From positions 248,001-312,000 of the forward strand of contig NZ_PQSU01000001.1 of assembly GCF_002920615.1 (NCBI RefSeq): 64,000 nt of DNA. The letters run 5' to 3'. The position numbers and the translations under genes were made by a program. Positions 50,272 through 59,622 of this stretch are shown here, one piece after another; within the stretch, counting starts at the first letter, position 1; every line of letters begins with the position of its first letter. The notes below the pieces were generated by a model that saw nothing but the letters and a program-made list of their open reading frames with translations, ran no database searches and was not told where the DNA came from. This stretch comes from Streptomyces sp. Ru62 (lineage in GTDB: Bacteria > Actinomycetota > Actinomycetes > Streptomycetales > Streptomycetaceae).

Positions 50272-51810
50272 ATGTCCGAAGCAGCCCTCAAGGCTCCCGG
50301 CGCCGCCGCTGCGAGCGGTGACGCCAACCGCTGGAAGGCGCTCGTGTTCATCGCGCTCGCCCAGCTGATGGTCGTCCTCGACGCCACCATCGTGAACATC
50401 GCCCTTCCCTCCGCCCAGACCGACCTCGGCATATCCGACGGCAACCGGCAGTGGGTCGTCACGGCCTACGCCCTCGCCTTCGGTGGCCTGCTGCTCTTCG
50501 GCGGCCGGATCGCCGACCTGTGGGGCCGCAAGCGCGCCTTCGTGCTCGGCCTCGCCGGCTTCGCCGCCGCCTCCGCGCTCGGCGGTGCCGCCACCACCGG
50601 CACGATGATGTTCGGTGCCCGCGCCCTCCAGGGCGTCTTCGGCGCGCTGCTCGCCCCGGCCGCGCTGTCCCTGCTCGCGGTGATGTTCACCGACGCCAAG
50701 GAGCGGGCCAAGGCGTTCGGCATCTACGGCGCCATCGCGGGCGGCGGCGGTGCCGTCGGCCTGATCCTCGGCGGTTTCCTCACCGAGTACCTGGACTGGC
50801 GCTGGACCTTCTTCGTGAACGTCCCGTTCGCCGTGGTCGCCGCGGCCGGCGCCTACTTCGTCATCCGTGAGCCGGAGGGCGGGCGCAACCGCAACCCGCT
50901 CGACATCCCGGGCGTCCTGCTGTCCACCCTCGGCCTGGTCGCGCTCGTCTACGGCTTCACCCGCGCCGAGTCCGACGGCTGGGGCGACGCGGTGACCGTG
51001 TCGATGTTCGTCGCCTCCGTGGTGCTGCTGGTCGCGTTCGCGATCGTGGAGTCCAAGGTCAAGGCCCCGCTGCTGCCGCTGCGCGTGGTGACCGACCGCA
51101 ACCGCGGCGGTATCTACCTCTCCCTCGGCCTCGCGATCATCGGCATGTTCGGCCTGTTCCTCTTCCTGACCTACTACCTCCAGGTCGTGAAGGGCTACTC
51201 GCCGGTCAAGACCGGCTTCGCCTTCCTGCCGATGGTGGCCGGCATGATCACCGGCTCGACCCAGATCGGCACCCGGCTGATGACCCGCGTCCCGGCCCGC
51301 CTGCTGATGGGCCCCGGCTTCCTGGTCGCCGCGATCGGCATGCTGCTGCTGACCCAGCTGGAGATCGACTCCTCCTACGGCGCCCTGCTGCTGCCCGCGA
51401 TGGTGCTGCTCGGCCTCGGCATGGGTACGGCGTTCATGCCGGCGATGTCCCTGGCCACCCAGGGCGTCGAGCCCCGGGACGCCGGTGTCGCCTCCGCGAT
51501 GGTCAACACCTCGCAGCAGGTGGGCGGCGCGATCGGCACCGCCCTGCTGAACACCATCGCCGCCTCGGCGACCACCTCGTACATCAAGGACCACATCGCC
51601 GGTGCCGCCTCCAGGCCGCAGCAGCAGCTGGTGACGCTGCAGGGCCAGGTGCACGGGTACAGCACCGCGATCTGGTTCGCCGTCGGCATCCTGGCCGTCG
51701 CCGCCCTGATCGCGTTCACCTTCGTCAACGCCGGCCGTCCCGGTGCCACCCCGATGGCCTCGGGCGAGGGCGTGGAGGACGAGGTCCCGGTGCCGGTGGT
51801 GGCCCACTGA
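50272..51810 (+). CDS. MFS drug-efflux transporter, DHA2 (EmrB/QacA) family
   Basis: The 512-aa protein has 14 hydrophobic helices and DHA2 motifs: LMVVLDATIVNIALPSAQ (motif D1), GGRIADLWGRKRAF (motif A) and a motif-C-like GGGGAVGLILGGFLTEYLDWRWTFFVN. Such proton antiporters expel lipophilic drugs or natural products. ATG 50272 is chosen (MSEAAL); GTG 50260 is an alternative. The TetR gene upstream and MarR gene downstream (convergent) frame it as a regulated resistance unit. Substrate unknown. Confidence 0.93.
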   Translation: MSEAALKAPGAAAASGDANRWKALVFIALAQLMVVLDATIVNIALPSAQTDLGISDGNRQWVVTAYALAFGGLLLFGGRIADLWGRKRAFVLGLAGFAAASALGGAATTGTMMFGARALQGVFGALLAPAALSLLAVMFTDAKERAKAFGIYGAIAGGGGAVGLILGGFLTEYLDWRWTFFVNVPFAVVAAAGAYFVIREPEGGRNRNPLDIPGVLLSTLGLVALVYGFTRAESDGWGDAVTVSMFVASVVLLVAFAIVESKVKAPLLPLRVVTDRNRGGIYLSLGLAIIGMFGLFLFLTYYLQVVKGYSPVKTGFAFLPMVAGMITGSTQIGTRLMTRVPARLLMGPGFLVAAIGMLLLTQLEIDSSYGALLLPAMVLLGLGMGTAFMPAMSLATQGVEPRDAGVASAMVNTSQQVGGAIGTALLNTIAASATTSYIKDHIAGAASRPQQQLVTLQGQVHGYSTAIWFAVGILAVAALIAFTFVNAGRPGATPMASGEGVEDEVPVPVVAH

Positions 51811-51843
51811 CCGGCCGTACGGTCCGACCGGCCCCGCGCTGAA

Positions 51844-52353
51844 CTAGCGGAGCCAGGGCAGGTCCGCACCCGCTTCGTCGGGCTGGAGGCCCTCGGCGAC
51901 GATCTCCATGATCTCGCCGAGGGCCTTCTGCTGTTCCGGGCTCAGGCGGTCGAACAGCGCCTGCCGCACGGCGGTGACATGGCCGGGCGCGGTACGCCGC
52001 AGCACCTCGTGGCCCGCGTCGGTGAGGACGGCGAACTGGCCGCGCTTGTCGGAGGGGCAGTCCTCTCGGCGTACCCAGCCGTTCTTCTCCAGCCGGGCGA
52101 TGGCGTGCGAGAGCCGGGAGCGAGTGATCTTGGCCTTCATGGCCAGCTCGGTCATCCGGAGCCGGCGGCGCGGTGCCTCGGCCAGGGTGACGAGGAGGCC
52201 GTAGTAGATGTGCGGCATGCCCGCGTCGCGCTGGAGCTGCCGGTCGAGGTGGTCCTCCAGCAGGGTGGTGGCGTGCAGATAGGCGCGCCAGATGCGCTGT
52301 TCCTCGTCGGTGAGCCAGCGGTGCCGCGCGGCGGGGTCCGGTGCCGTGTTCAT
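51844..52353 (-). CDS. MarR-family transcriptional regulator
   Basis: The 169-aa protein has a winged helix YYGLLVTLAEAPRRRLRMTELAMKAKITRSRLSHAIARLEKNGWVRREDCPSDKRGQFAVLTDAG (residues ~58-122) with the wing D-x-R signature, and dimer helices at both ends. ATG 52353 is preferred. It is divergent from an extradiol dioxygenase gene, with a 121-bp spacer that holds an ACTTGAACAAGT dyad, a plausible operator. MarR proteins usually sense aromatic or oxidising ligands, which suits the neighbour. Confidence 0.93.
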   Translation of the reverse strand: MNTAPDPAARHRWLTDEEQRIWRAYLHATTLLEDHLDRQLQRDAGMPHIYYGLLVTLAEAPRRRLRMTELAMKAKITRSRLSHAIARLEKNGWVRREDCPSDKRGQFAVLTDAGHEVLRRTAPGHVTAVRQALFDRLSPEQQKALGEIMEIVAEGLQPDEAGADLPWLR

Positions 52354-52383
52354 ACGTCCCACTGTACGAGCCAGCTCCTTGAA

Positions 52384-52395
52384 ACTTGAACAAGT
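52384..52395. promoter_or_regulatory. Candidate MarR operator
   Basis: ACTTGAACAAGT is a 5-2-5 perfect inverted repeat located 31 bp from the MarR start in the divergent spacer. It overlaps a second CTTGAA copy at 52377-52383. It is assigned by location and symmetry only. Confidence 0.5.
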
Positions 52396-52420
52396 CGCGC
52401 GTAGAGTTTCCATGAGAGCT

Positions 52421-52452
52421 TGAGAGTTAAAGCATCTGAGAGTCAAAGCGTC
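52421..52452. repeat. 16-bp tandem repeat upstream of the dioxygenase gene
   Basis: TGAGAGTTAAAGCATC and TGAGAGTCAAAGCGTC are adjacent, with two differences, and end 22 bp before the dioxygenase ATG. A second regulator site or leader duplication is possible. Confidence 0.65.
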
Positions 52453-52474
52453 TGGATCACCGGGAGCCGCCGCG

Positions 52475-53266
52475 ATGTCCGCCACCGCCCAGGAGCGCAT
52501 GCCCGCCCTGTACCTCAGCCACGGCGCCCCGCCGCTCGCCGACGATCCCGTCTGGCCCGGCGAGCTCGCCGCCTGGTCCGCCGGCCTGCCCCGGCCGAAG
52601 GCGATCCTCATGGTCTCCGCGCACTGGGAGGAGGCCCCGCTCGCCCTCGGCGCGGTCGAGACCGTCCCGCTCGTCTACGACTTCTGGGGCTTCCCCGAGC
52701 ACTACTACCGGGTCCGCTACGCCGCCCCCGGCGCCCCCGCGCTCGCCGAGTCCGTCCGCAAGCTGCTGCGCGCCCCCGGCATCCCCGTCCAGGACATCCC
52801 CGACCGGGGCCTCGACCACGGCGCGTACGTCCCCCTCGTCGAAATGTTCCCGGACGCCGACATCCCCGTCCTGCAGATCTCCCTGCCCACCCTCGACCCG
52901 GTGCGCCTGATGGACATCGGCCGCAAGCTCGCCCCCCTGCGTGACGAGGGCGTGCTGATCGTCGGCTCCGGCTTCTTCACCCACAATCTGGCCGCCCTGC
53001 GGTATGCCGGCCGGGGCGTGCCGAGTTGGTCGTCCGAGTTCGACGACTGGGGGCGGCGGGCCCTGGAGGCCCGCGACTGGGACGCGCTGCTCGACTTCCT
53101 GAACAAGGCCCCGGCCGGCCGCTACGCCCATCCGCGCACCGAGCACTTCGCCCCGCTCTTCGTGACGATGGGCGCGGCGGAGGCGGGCGGCGAACTGGAC
53201 GCGCAGAAGTCCGTCATCGACGGCTTCTGGATGGGAATGGCGAAGCGGTCGGTGCAGTTCGGATGA
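52475..53266 (+). CDS. Extradiol ring-cleavage dioxygenase, DODA/LigB type
   Basis: The 263-aa protein starts ALYLSHGAPPLADDP (first His ligand near residue 16), then LMVSAHWEE (His near 50), YDFWGFPEHYYRVRY, GLDHGAYVPL (His near 114), and GSGFFTHNL (His near 169). This is the ligand set of class III dioxygenases acting on DOPA-like catechols with Zn or Fe. The physiological substrate is uncertain. The divergent MarR gene is the presumed regulator. Confidence 0.93.
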   Translation: MSATAQERMPALYLSHGAPPLADDPVWPGELAAWSAGLPRPKAILMVSAHWEEAPLALGAVETVPLVYDFWGFPEHYYRVRYAAPGAPALAESVRKLLRAPGIPVQDIPDRGLDHGAYVPLVEMFPDADIPVLQISLPTLDPVRLMDIGRKLAPLRDEGVLIVGSGFFTHNLAALRYAGRGVPSWSSEFDDWGRRALEARDWDALLDFLNKAPAGRYAHPRTEHFAPLFVTMGAAEAGGELDAQKSVIDGFWMGMAKRSVQFG

Positions 53267-53340
53267 GGTGAGGGGCCCGGTTGGGAACCCGGCCGGGCCA
53301 GGACGGTCCCGCTGAGCCACGAGGGTGCGGCCGGGGCCGC

Positions 53341-53405
53341 GACGGTCCGGTTGGACCAGGGGGGCTCCGGTTGGGTCAGAGGGGCTCCGGTCGGGCTAGA
53401 GGGGC
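53341..53405. repeat. 20-bp tandem repeats before the GNAT stop
   Basis: Three similar 20-bp units start at 53341, 53361 and 53381 (core GGGGCTCCGGTTGGGTCAGA). They occupy the convergent spacer and the last codons of the GNAT gene. Confidence 0.6.
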
Positions 53406-53914
53406 TTCTCGTGCCAGGCCACGTCCCAGTAGCGGCCGAACTTGCGCCCCACCTCGCGGTACGTGCCGATGTAAGCGAAGCCGAAGCGCTCGTGGAGCCG
53501 GGTGGAGGCCTCGTTCAGCTGGGCGATGCCCGCGTAGGCGCGGTGCACGTCCTCCCCGGCCAAGGCGCCGAACAGGGCGCCGTAGAGCAGCGTGCCGATC
53601 CCACGGCGGCCGGCGTCAGGGGCGACGTACACCGAGGTCTCCACGGACGTCGCGTACGCCGGCTTCGGCCGGTAAGGGCTGGATGTGGCGTACCCCAGGA
53701 TCTGCTGTGAGTCCGCGTCCGTGGCAACCATCAGCCGGTGCGGGCCGTCTTCCGGGTGGGAGAGCAGCCAAGGGCGGCGCTCTTCCGGAGTGAAGATCGC
53801 GGTATCGAATGTGATGGCCGTCTCACGCACATAGTGGTTGTAGATCGCCGTGAGGGCGTCGAGGTCCGTCTCGATTCCCGGCCTGACCTGCGCCTCAGTA
53901 CGTTCCGACGGCAT
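53396..53914 (-). CDS. GNAT N-acetyltransferase, phosphinothricin-acetyltransferase-like
   Basis: The 172-aa protein has RPGIETDLDALTAIYNHYVRETAITFDTAIFTPEERRPWL, the N-terminal signature of the PAT/BAR group, the acetyl-CoA loop VAPDAGRRGIGTLLYGALF (R/QxxGxG/A), and LNEASTRLHERFGFAYIGTYREVGRKFGRYWDVAWHEKPL. It transfers acetyl from acetyl-CoA to an amine; phosphinothricin-type, methionine sulfoximine or other substrates are possible. The S. coelicolor counterpart next to hrdD is recalled as SCO3203. Confidence 0.9.
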   Translation of the reverse strand: MPSERTEAQVRPGIETDLDALTAIYNHYVRETAITFDTAIFTPEERRPWLLSHPEDGPHRLMVATDADSQQILGYATSSPYRPKPAYATSVETSVYVAPDAGRRGIGTLLYGALFGALAGEDVHRAYAGIAQLNEASTRLHERFGFAYIGTYREVGRKFGRYWDVAWHEKPL

Positions 53915-54132
53915 CTCGCCTCCCAGAGTGGCGGACAGGGTACTGCATGATCAGAAAAATTGGGGGGCGGGTTGGGAATTCTGTCCGGATTCCAGTCGTT
54001 GTTTCCCACGGATGCAGGGCACTCGGAGAGAGTCTCGGAGCGAGAGCGAGTGAGCGAGTCCCGGAGACTCCCCCCTCAGTGCCGAGCGTTCGCCAGGACC
54101 ACCCGCCAGCCCACCATCGCAAGGGAGCACGC

Positions 54133-55131
54133 ATGGCAACCCGTGCCGTCGCCCGTCGTCAGTCCGCCACCGGCGAGACGGCCGACTCGGCAAGCAGTGT
54201 TCGCGCTCATGGCGGCGAGATCGCAGACCGCGACCTGGTCGGCATGTACCTCGACGAGATCGCGCGTACGCCGCTGCTCGACGCCGCCAAGGAGGTCGAG
54301 CTGTCCCAGACCATCGAGGCGGGTGTGTTCGCGAGGCAGGTCCTCGACGGCGAGGAGGAGTCCAAGACGGACGCCACCCGCGAGGAACTGGAGGCTCTGG
54401 TGGCCGCCGGTGAGCGGGCCAAGGACGTCTTCATCCGCTCCAACCTCCGCCTGGTCGTCGCGGTCGCCCGGCGCTACCCGCGCAGCGGTCTGCCGCTGCT
54501 CGACCTGATCCAGGAGGGCAACGCCGGCCTGGTGCGCGCCGTCGAGAAGTTCGACTACCGCAAGGGCTTCAAGTTCTCGACGTACGCCACCTGGTGGATC
54601 CGGCAGGCCATCACCCGCTCGATCGCCGACCAGTCCCGCACGATCCGGCTCCCCGTCCACCTGGTGGAGGAGCTGGGCCGCATCCGCCGCGTGCAGCGCG
54701 AGTTCAACCGCGAGCACGGCCGCGAGCCGGAGCCGGCCGAGATCGCCGCGGAGCTCGGTTCGACGCCGGAGCGCGTCACGGACGTCCTGGACTGGTCCCG
54801 CGACCCGGTCTCGCTGAACATGTCGGTGGACGACGAGGGCGAGACCCAGTTCGGCGACCTGCTGGAGGACACCTCGGCGGTCTCTCCCGAGCAGTCCGTC
54901 CTGACCCTGCTGCGCAGCGAGGAACTGGACGACCTGATCGGCCGCCTCGACCAGCGCACGGCCTCCATCATCAAGATGCGGTACGGCATCGAGGACGGCC
55001 GCGAGCGCACGCTGACCGAGGTCGGCAAGGAGCACGGACTCACCCGTGAGCGGATCCGGCAGATCGAGAAGCACGCACTGCTGGAGCTGAAGAAGCTGGC
55101 CCGCCAGACCGGTTTCGACGCGGCGGCGTGA
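54133..55131 (+). CDS. hrdD: RNA polymerase group 2 sigma factor HrdD
   Basis: The 332-aa protein has no long region 1.1 and begins MATRAVARRQ, as HrdD does. Region 1.2 is GGEIADRDLVGMYLDEIARTPLLDAAKEVELSQTIEAG; region 2 is IRSNLRLVVAVARRY...LDLIQEGNAGLVRAVEKFDYRKGFKFSTYATWWIRQAITRSI; region 4.2 is TLTEVGKEHGLTRERIRQIEKHALLELKKLA. Length and N-terminus equal the recalled S. coelicolor HrdD (SCO3202). AAGGGA precedes the ATG. It is non-essential and related to the principal sigma HrdB. Confidence 0.9.
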   Translation: MATRAVARRQSATGETADSASSVRAHGGEIADRDLVGMYLDEIARTPLLDAAKEVELSQTIEAGVFARQVLDGEEESKTDATREELEALVAAGERAKDVFIRSNLRLVVAVARRYPRSGLPLLDLIQEGNAGLVRAVEKFDYRKGFKFSTYATWWIRQAITRSIADQSRTIRLPVHLVEELGRIRRVQREFNREHGREPEPAEIAAELGSTPERVTDVLDWSRDPVSLNMSVDDEGETQFGDLLEDTSAVSPEQSVLTLLRSEELDDLIGRLDQRTASIIKMRYGIEDGRERTLTEVGKEHGLTRERIRQIEKHALLELKKLARQTGFDAAA

Positions 55132-55206
55132 CGCAGGGGGTGCACGGGGCGCACGCCCGGTGGCGAAAGACGGCGCAAACATGCCGTCGTGCCATCGCTT
55201 CAACCG

Positions 55207-55239
55207 CTGGGCCCGAGGGAACAACCCTTCCGGGCCCAG
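55207..55239 (+). terminator. First hrdD terminator hairpin
   Basis: A perfect 9-bp stem, CTGGGCCCG at 55207-55215 and CGGGCCCAG at 55231-55239, has a 15-nt loop and starts 76 bp after hrdD. Confidence 0.7.
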
Positions 55240-55360
55240 GAGCGGGCCCCGGGAACCGCACTCCCCACCCCACCCCACCGCACAGCCCCGGCCGACCCCA
55301 CTCGGCCGGCCCACGTGAACCACGTCCCGTCGCAATCCCCCCGGCGCCGGGACCTTCCCG

Positions 55361-55405
55361 AGCCGGACTCCGGCGCCCATCCCCCCCGGGCGCCGGAGTC
55401 CGGCT
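55361..55405 (+). terminator. Second hrdD terminator, 18-bp stem
   Basis: 55361-55378 pairs perfectly with 55388-55405 (core GGACTCCGGCGCCC), with a 9-nt loop, followed by TCTTCTCGT. This is one of the strongest terminator-like structures in the window. Confidence 0.85.
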
Positions 55406-55568
55406 TCTTCTCGTGCGGGCCTCACGGGGGCGGGGGCGCGCGGGGAGGCGAGGGGCCACTGAGGCCGAGTCCGGCCCTGACCTGCTGGAAAGGCGGCCCA
55501 CCCCGTACCTGAACCCCGGGGTGGACCGCCGGATGGCAGATTCTGCCACACGGGCATAGCCTGCCGGG

Positions 55569-56330
55569 ATGAGCACCACCCCCAGCACCGCCCACCAGCC
55601 GTTTTCCGCCCCCGCACCGGTGTCCCTCACCGAACGCAGGAAGGCCGAGACCCGGATGGAGATCGCCCGGGCGGCGGCGGCCCTCTTCGTCCAGCAGGGC
55701 CTGCGGGCCACCCGCGCCGAGGACATCGCCCAGGCCGCGGGCATCGCACCGCGCACCTTCTACCGCTATTTCGCCACCAAGGAAGAGGCGGTGGCCCCCC
55801 TCTACGCGGCCGGCGCCCAGCGCTGGACCGAGGCGGTCCGTACGGCCCCGGCCCATCTGACCCTCCCGCAGGCCCTGGAGCACGCCGTCCACCACACCCT
55901 CACCCCCGGCCTCGGCGTCTCGGCCGCGTCCTGGGAATGGCTCCGCACCCTGGTCCGCCTCGCCGACACCAGTCCGGCCCTGCGCAAGGTATGGGCGGAG
56001 GTGTGCCAGACGTCGGAGGGGGCGCTGGCGGAGATCCTGGTGAGGCGGGCCGAGGCGGCGGGAAGAGCGGCCTCGCTCACCCCGCACCTCCGCTTCGCCG
56101 CGGCCGTGGCCGGTGCCGCCGTGCGCGTGGCCGTGGAGTCCTGGGCCGCCACGACGACCCCGCCGACCGGCCCGGACGGCCCGGCAGCCCTGGCCCTGCG
56201 GAACCTGCGCGCCCTGCGGACCTTCGAGTGGGGCGAGAGGGGCAGCCCGGGCGGGGGTGGTGAGGGCCCGGGCGGGGGCGGCGAGGGTCCGGGCGGTCCG
56301 GGTAGCGGCGAGGCGTGCCGGGCGCGGTGA
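55569..56330 (+). CDS. TetR-family regulator (SCO3201-like)
   Basis: The 253-aa protein has a helix-turn-helix TRMEIARAAAALFVQQGLRATRAEDIAQAAGIAPRTFYRYFATKEEAVAPLY (residues ~26-78), a helical ligand domain, and a C-terminal Gly/Pro-rich tail (GGGGEGPGGGGEGPGGPG) created by low-complexity DNA that leads into a 113-bp tandem array. Position between hrdD and a WYL regulator matches recalled SCO3201, a repressor-type regulator whose amplification represses antibiotic synthesis and differentiation in S. coelicolor. Orthology is inferred from location. Confidence 0.87.
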   Translation: MSTTPSTAHQPFSAPAPVSLTERRKAETRMEIARAAAALFVQQGLRATRAEDIAQAAGIAPRTFYRYFATKEEAVAPLYAAGAQRWTEAVRTAPAHLTLPQALEHAVHHTLTPGLGVSAASWEWLRTLVRLADTSPALRKVWAEVCQTSEGALAEILVRRAEAAGRAASLTPHLRFAAAVAGAAVRVAVESWAATTTPPTGPDGPAALALRNLRALRTFEWGERGSPGGGGEGPGGGGEGPGGPGSGEACRAR

Positions 56331-56652
56331 AGCGGGCCGGGGACGGTGGGGTGCCCCGGATCGCGGTGGGCGTGCCGGGCGCGGTGGAGCGCGCTGCGAA
56401 CGGGGAGGCGTCCCGGAGGCGGTGGGCGTGCCGGGCGCGGTGAAGCGGGCCGGGGACGGTGGGGTGCCCCGGATCGCGGTGGGCGTGCCGGGCGCGGTGG
56501 AGCGCGCTGCGAACGGGGAGGCGTCCCGGAGGCGGTGGGCGTGCCGGGCGCGGTGAAGCGGGCCGGGGGCGGTGGGGTGCCCCGGATCGCGGTGGGCGCA
56601 CCGGGCGCGGTGGAGCGCGCTGGGAACGGTGAGGCGCCGGAACGGTGAGGTG
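56315..56652. repeat. 113-bp minisatellite, about three copies
   Basis: Units start at 56315, 56428 and 56541. The first two look identical and the third diverges towards its end. Each unit is made of two half-units opening with GTGCCGGGCGCGGTG. The period is not a multiple of three, so it is non-coding, although it covers the last codons of the TetR gene. Confidence 0.85.
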
Positions 56653-56675
56653 CCCCCGATCCCGGTGAGCCGGCC

Positions 56676-57719
<1,044 letters not shown>

Positions 57720-57741
57720 GCGTCCGAGCATGCCGCAGAAC

Positions 57742-57771
57742 TAGGACACGATCTGACCTAATGCGGTCCTA
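57742..57771. promoter_or_regulatory. Candidate operator between WYL regulator and MFS genes
   Basis: TAGGAC (57742-57747) and GTCCTA (57766-57771) form an inverted repeat with 18 bp between, inside the 62-bp divergent spacer. It is 10 bp from the MFS ATG and probably overlaps its promoter. Confidence 0.5.
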
Positions 57772-57781
57772 CGGTCGCTCC

Positions 57782-59329
57782 ATGACCCCGAACGACAGCA
57801 CCACCGCACACGACAGCACTACCGCACAGGGGCGCGGAGAACTGCGCGCACCGGCCGCCGACCGCTCCCGCTGGCTCGCCCTGGCCATCGTCATGACCGC
57901 GGCCTTCATGGACCTGGTGGACGTGACGATCGTCAACATCGCCATCCCGTCCATCCAGCGCAGCGCGGGCGCTTCGGTCAGCCAGATCCAGTGGATAACG
58001 GCCGGCTACGCCCTCGCCTTCGCCGCGGGGCTGATCACCGGCGGGCGACTCGGCGACATCCACGGCCGCAAGCGGCTGTTCCTCGTCGGTATCGGCGGCT
58101 TCACGCTCGCCTCAGCCCTGTGCGGCTTCGCCGTGAACCCGGAGATGCTGGTCGCCTCCCGCATCCTCCAGGGCGGTATGGCGGCGCTGATGGTGCCGCA
58201 GGTGCTGTCGATCGTGCACGCCACCTTCCCGGCCCACGAACGCGGCAAGGTCTTCGGTCTGTTCGGCGCGATCGTCGGCCTCGGCGCGGTCTCCGGCCCG
58301 CTGCTCGGCGCACTCCTGACGGAGTGGAACCTGTTCGGCCTGGAATGGCGGCCCATCTTCCTCATCAACCTCCCCGTCGGCGTCCTGGCCTGGCTGCTGG
58401 GCCGCCGTTTCATCACCGAGTCCAAGGCGCCCAAGGCGCTGAAGCTGGATCTCGTCGGCGTCGCCCTGGTCACGCTGGGCCTGCTGATGCTGCTCTATCC
58501 GCTCACCCGCGGGCGCGAGCTGGGCTGGCCGCTGTGGGGGTACCTCTGCATGGCCGGCGCGCTCGCCGTCTTCGCGGCGCTGGTGTCGTACGAGAAACGG
58601 AAGGCTGCCAGGGACGGTTCCCCGCTCATCGAACTGTCCCTCTTCCGGGTGAAGAGCTTCGCCGCGGGCATCGCCGTACAGACCGTCTTCGGGGTCGCGC
58701 TCGGCATCTTCTTCCTGGTCTGGACGCTGTACATGCAGATCGGCCTGGGCTGGAGCCCGCTGCGCGCCGGGCTGACCGGCGTTCCGTTCTCGATCGCCGT
58801 GTCCACGGCGGCCGGGCTGTCGGTGCAGCAGCTGGTCCCGCGGTTCGGGCGGAAGGTGCTCCAGGCGGGCGCGCTGGTGATGGGCGCGGGCGTGCTGCTG
58901 TACCTGGGGGAGGCCCGCCACTACGGCCTCGCCATCGCCTCCTGGCAGATGGCCCTGCCGCTGGTGGTGATGGGTCTCGGCATGGGCCTGATCGTCGCCC
59001 CGCTGACCGACGCGGTGCTCTCGGAGGTGCCGCGCGAGCACGCCGGTTCCGCGTCCGGGCTGATCAACACCGTTCAGCAGATGGGCAACGCGCTCGGGCT
59101 GGGGCTGGTGTCGGTGGTCTTCTTCGGGGAGATCGGGGACCGGCTGACCCCGGCCCAGGTGGGTCCGGCCTTCGTGCACGCCTTCCAGCACGCGCTGTGG
59201 TGGGTCGCCGGGATCATGGCCGCGATCTTCCTGCTGATGTCCGCCCTGCCGAAGCGTCCGGCCCAGCACGTGGAGGGCGGGGCCGAGGAGGCGCCGGTGG
59301 TGGGGAAGGAGCCCGCGCTGGCGCGCTGA
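57782..59329 (+). CDS. MFS efflux transporter, DHA2 family
   Basis: The 515-aa protein has 14 hydrophobic helices with family motifs FMDLVDVTIVNIAIPSIQRS, GGRLGDIHGRKRLFLVGIGGF (motif A), and GAIVGLGAVSGPLLGALLTEW (motif C). ATG 57782 gives a short cytosolic N-terminus; the frame is open upstream across the divergent regulator but without family similarity. It is divergent from the WYL regulator by 62 bp. The likely function is proton-driven export of a toxic or signalling compound. Confidence 0.92.
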   Translation: MTPNDSTTAHDSTTAQGRGELRAPAADRSRWLALAIVMTAAFMDLVDVTIVNIAIPSIQRSAGASVSQIQWITAGYALAFAAGLITGGRLGDIHGRKRLFLVGIGGFTLASALCGFAVNPEMLVASRILQGGMAALMVPQVLSIVHATFPAHERGKVFGLFGAIVGLGAVSGPLLGALLTEWNLFGLEWRPIFLINLPVGVLAWLLGRRFITESKAPKALKLDLVGVALVTLGLLMLLYPLTRGRELGWPLWGYLCMAGALAVFAALVSYEKRKAARDGSPLIELSLFRVKSFAAGIAVQTVFGVALGIFFLVWTLYMQIGLGWSPLRAGLTGVPFSIAVSTAAGLSVQQLVPRFGRKVLQAGALVMGAGVLLYLGEARHYGLAIASWQMALPLVVMGLGMGLIVAPLTDAVLSEVPREHAGSASGLINTVQQMGNALGLGLVSVVFFGEIGDRLTPAQVGPAFVHAFQHALWWVAGIMAAIFLLMSALPKRPAQHVEGGAEEAPVVGKEPALAR

Positions 59330-59345
59330 CCAGGCAGGACGAGGA

Positions 59346-59370
59346 GCCCGGTACCGGTTCGGTACCGGGC
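59346..59370 (+). terminator. Terminator after the MFS gene
   Basis: A perfect 11-bp stem, GCCCGGTACCG at 59346-59356 and CGGTACCGGGC at 59360-59370, has a 3-nt loop and begins 17 bp after the stop codon. Confidence 0.82.
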
Positions 59371-59462
59371 CCTTCCGCTGCCCGGACCGCGCGGGGGGTC
59401 CGCCGGACGCCCGCCCGGAGCCGCCCGGAAGTCCGTTCATGCCCATGCTGGGCCCGAATCTG

Positions 59463-59491
59463 TTTACTTTCCGGAAATCCGGGCGTAGCCT
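59463..59491 (+). promoter_or_regulatory. Candidate fru operon promoter
   Basis: TTTACT at 59463-59468, a 17-bp spacer and TAGCCT at 59486-59491 fit an HrdB-type promoter. The leader of ~125 nt to fruR contains repeated ATCGGT/CGGTAT hexamers (59536-59600), which could be a FruR operator. This is pattern matching by eye only. Confidence 0.55.
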
Positions 59492-59622
59492 GCCGCTGAA
59501 ACCACACGTTCGGGCATGACCCGGAAACGACCGGACATCGGTCGAGTATCGGTATCGGTATCGGTCGGTGTCGGGCATCGGCATCGGACGTCGGTCGGAC
59601 ACTGAGGCGGAGGCGAACGGAC

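Larger units (their letters stand above)
55132..55568. other. hrdD-tetR intergenic region
   Basis: This 437-bp non-coding stretch holds two hairpins (separate entries) and, near its right end, the AT-richer GATGGCAGATTCTGCC at about 55532-55547. No gene is supported. It probably carries the promoter of the downstream TetR gene. Confidence 0.5.
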
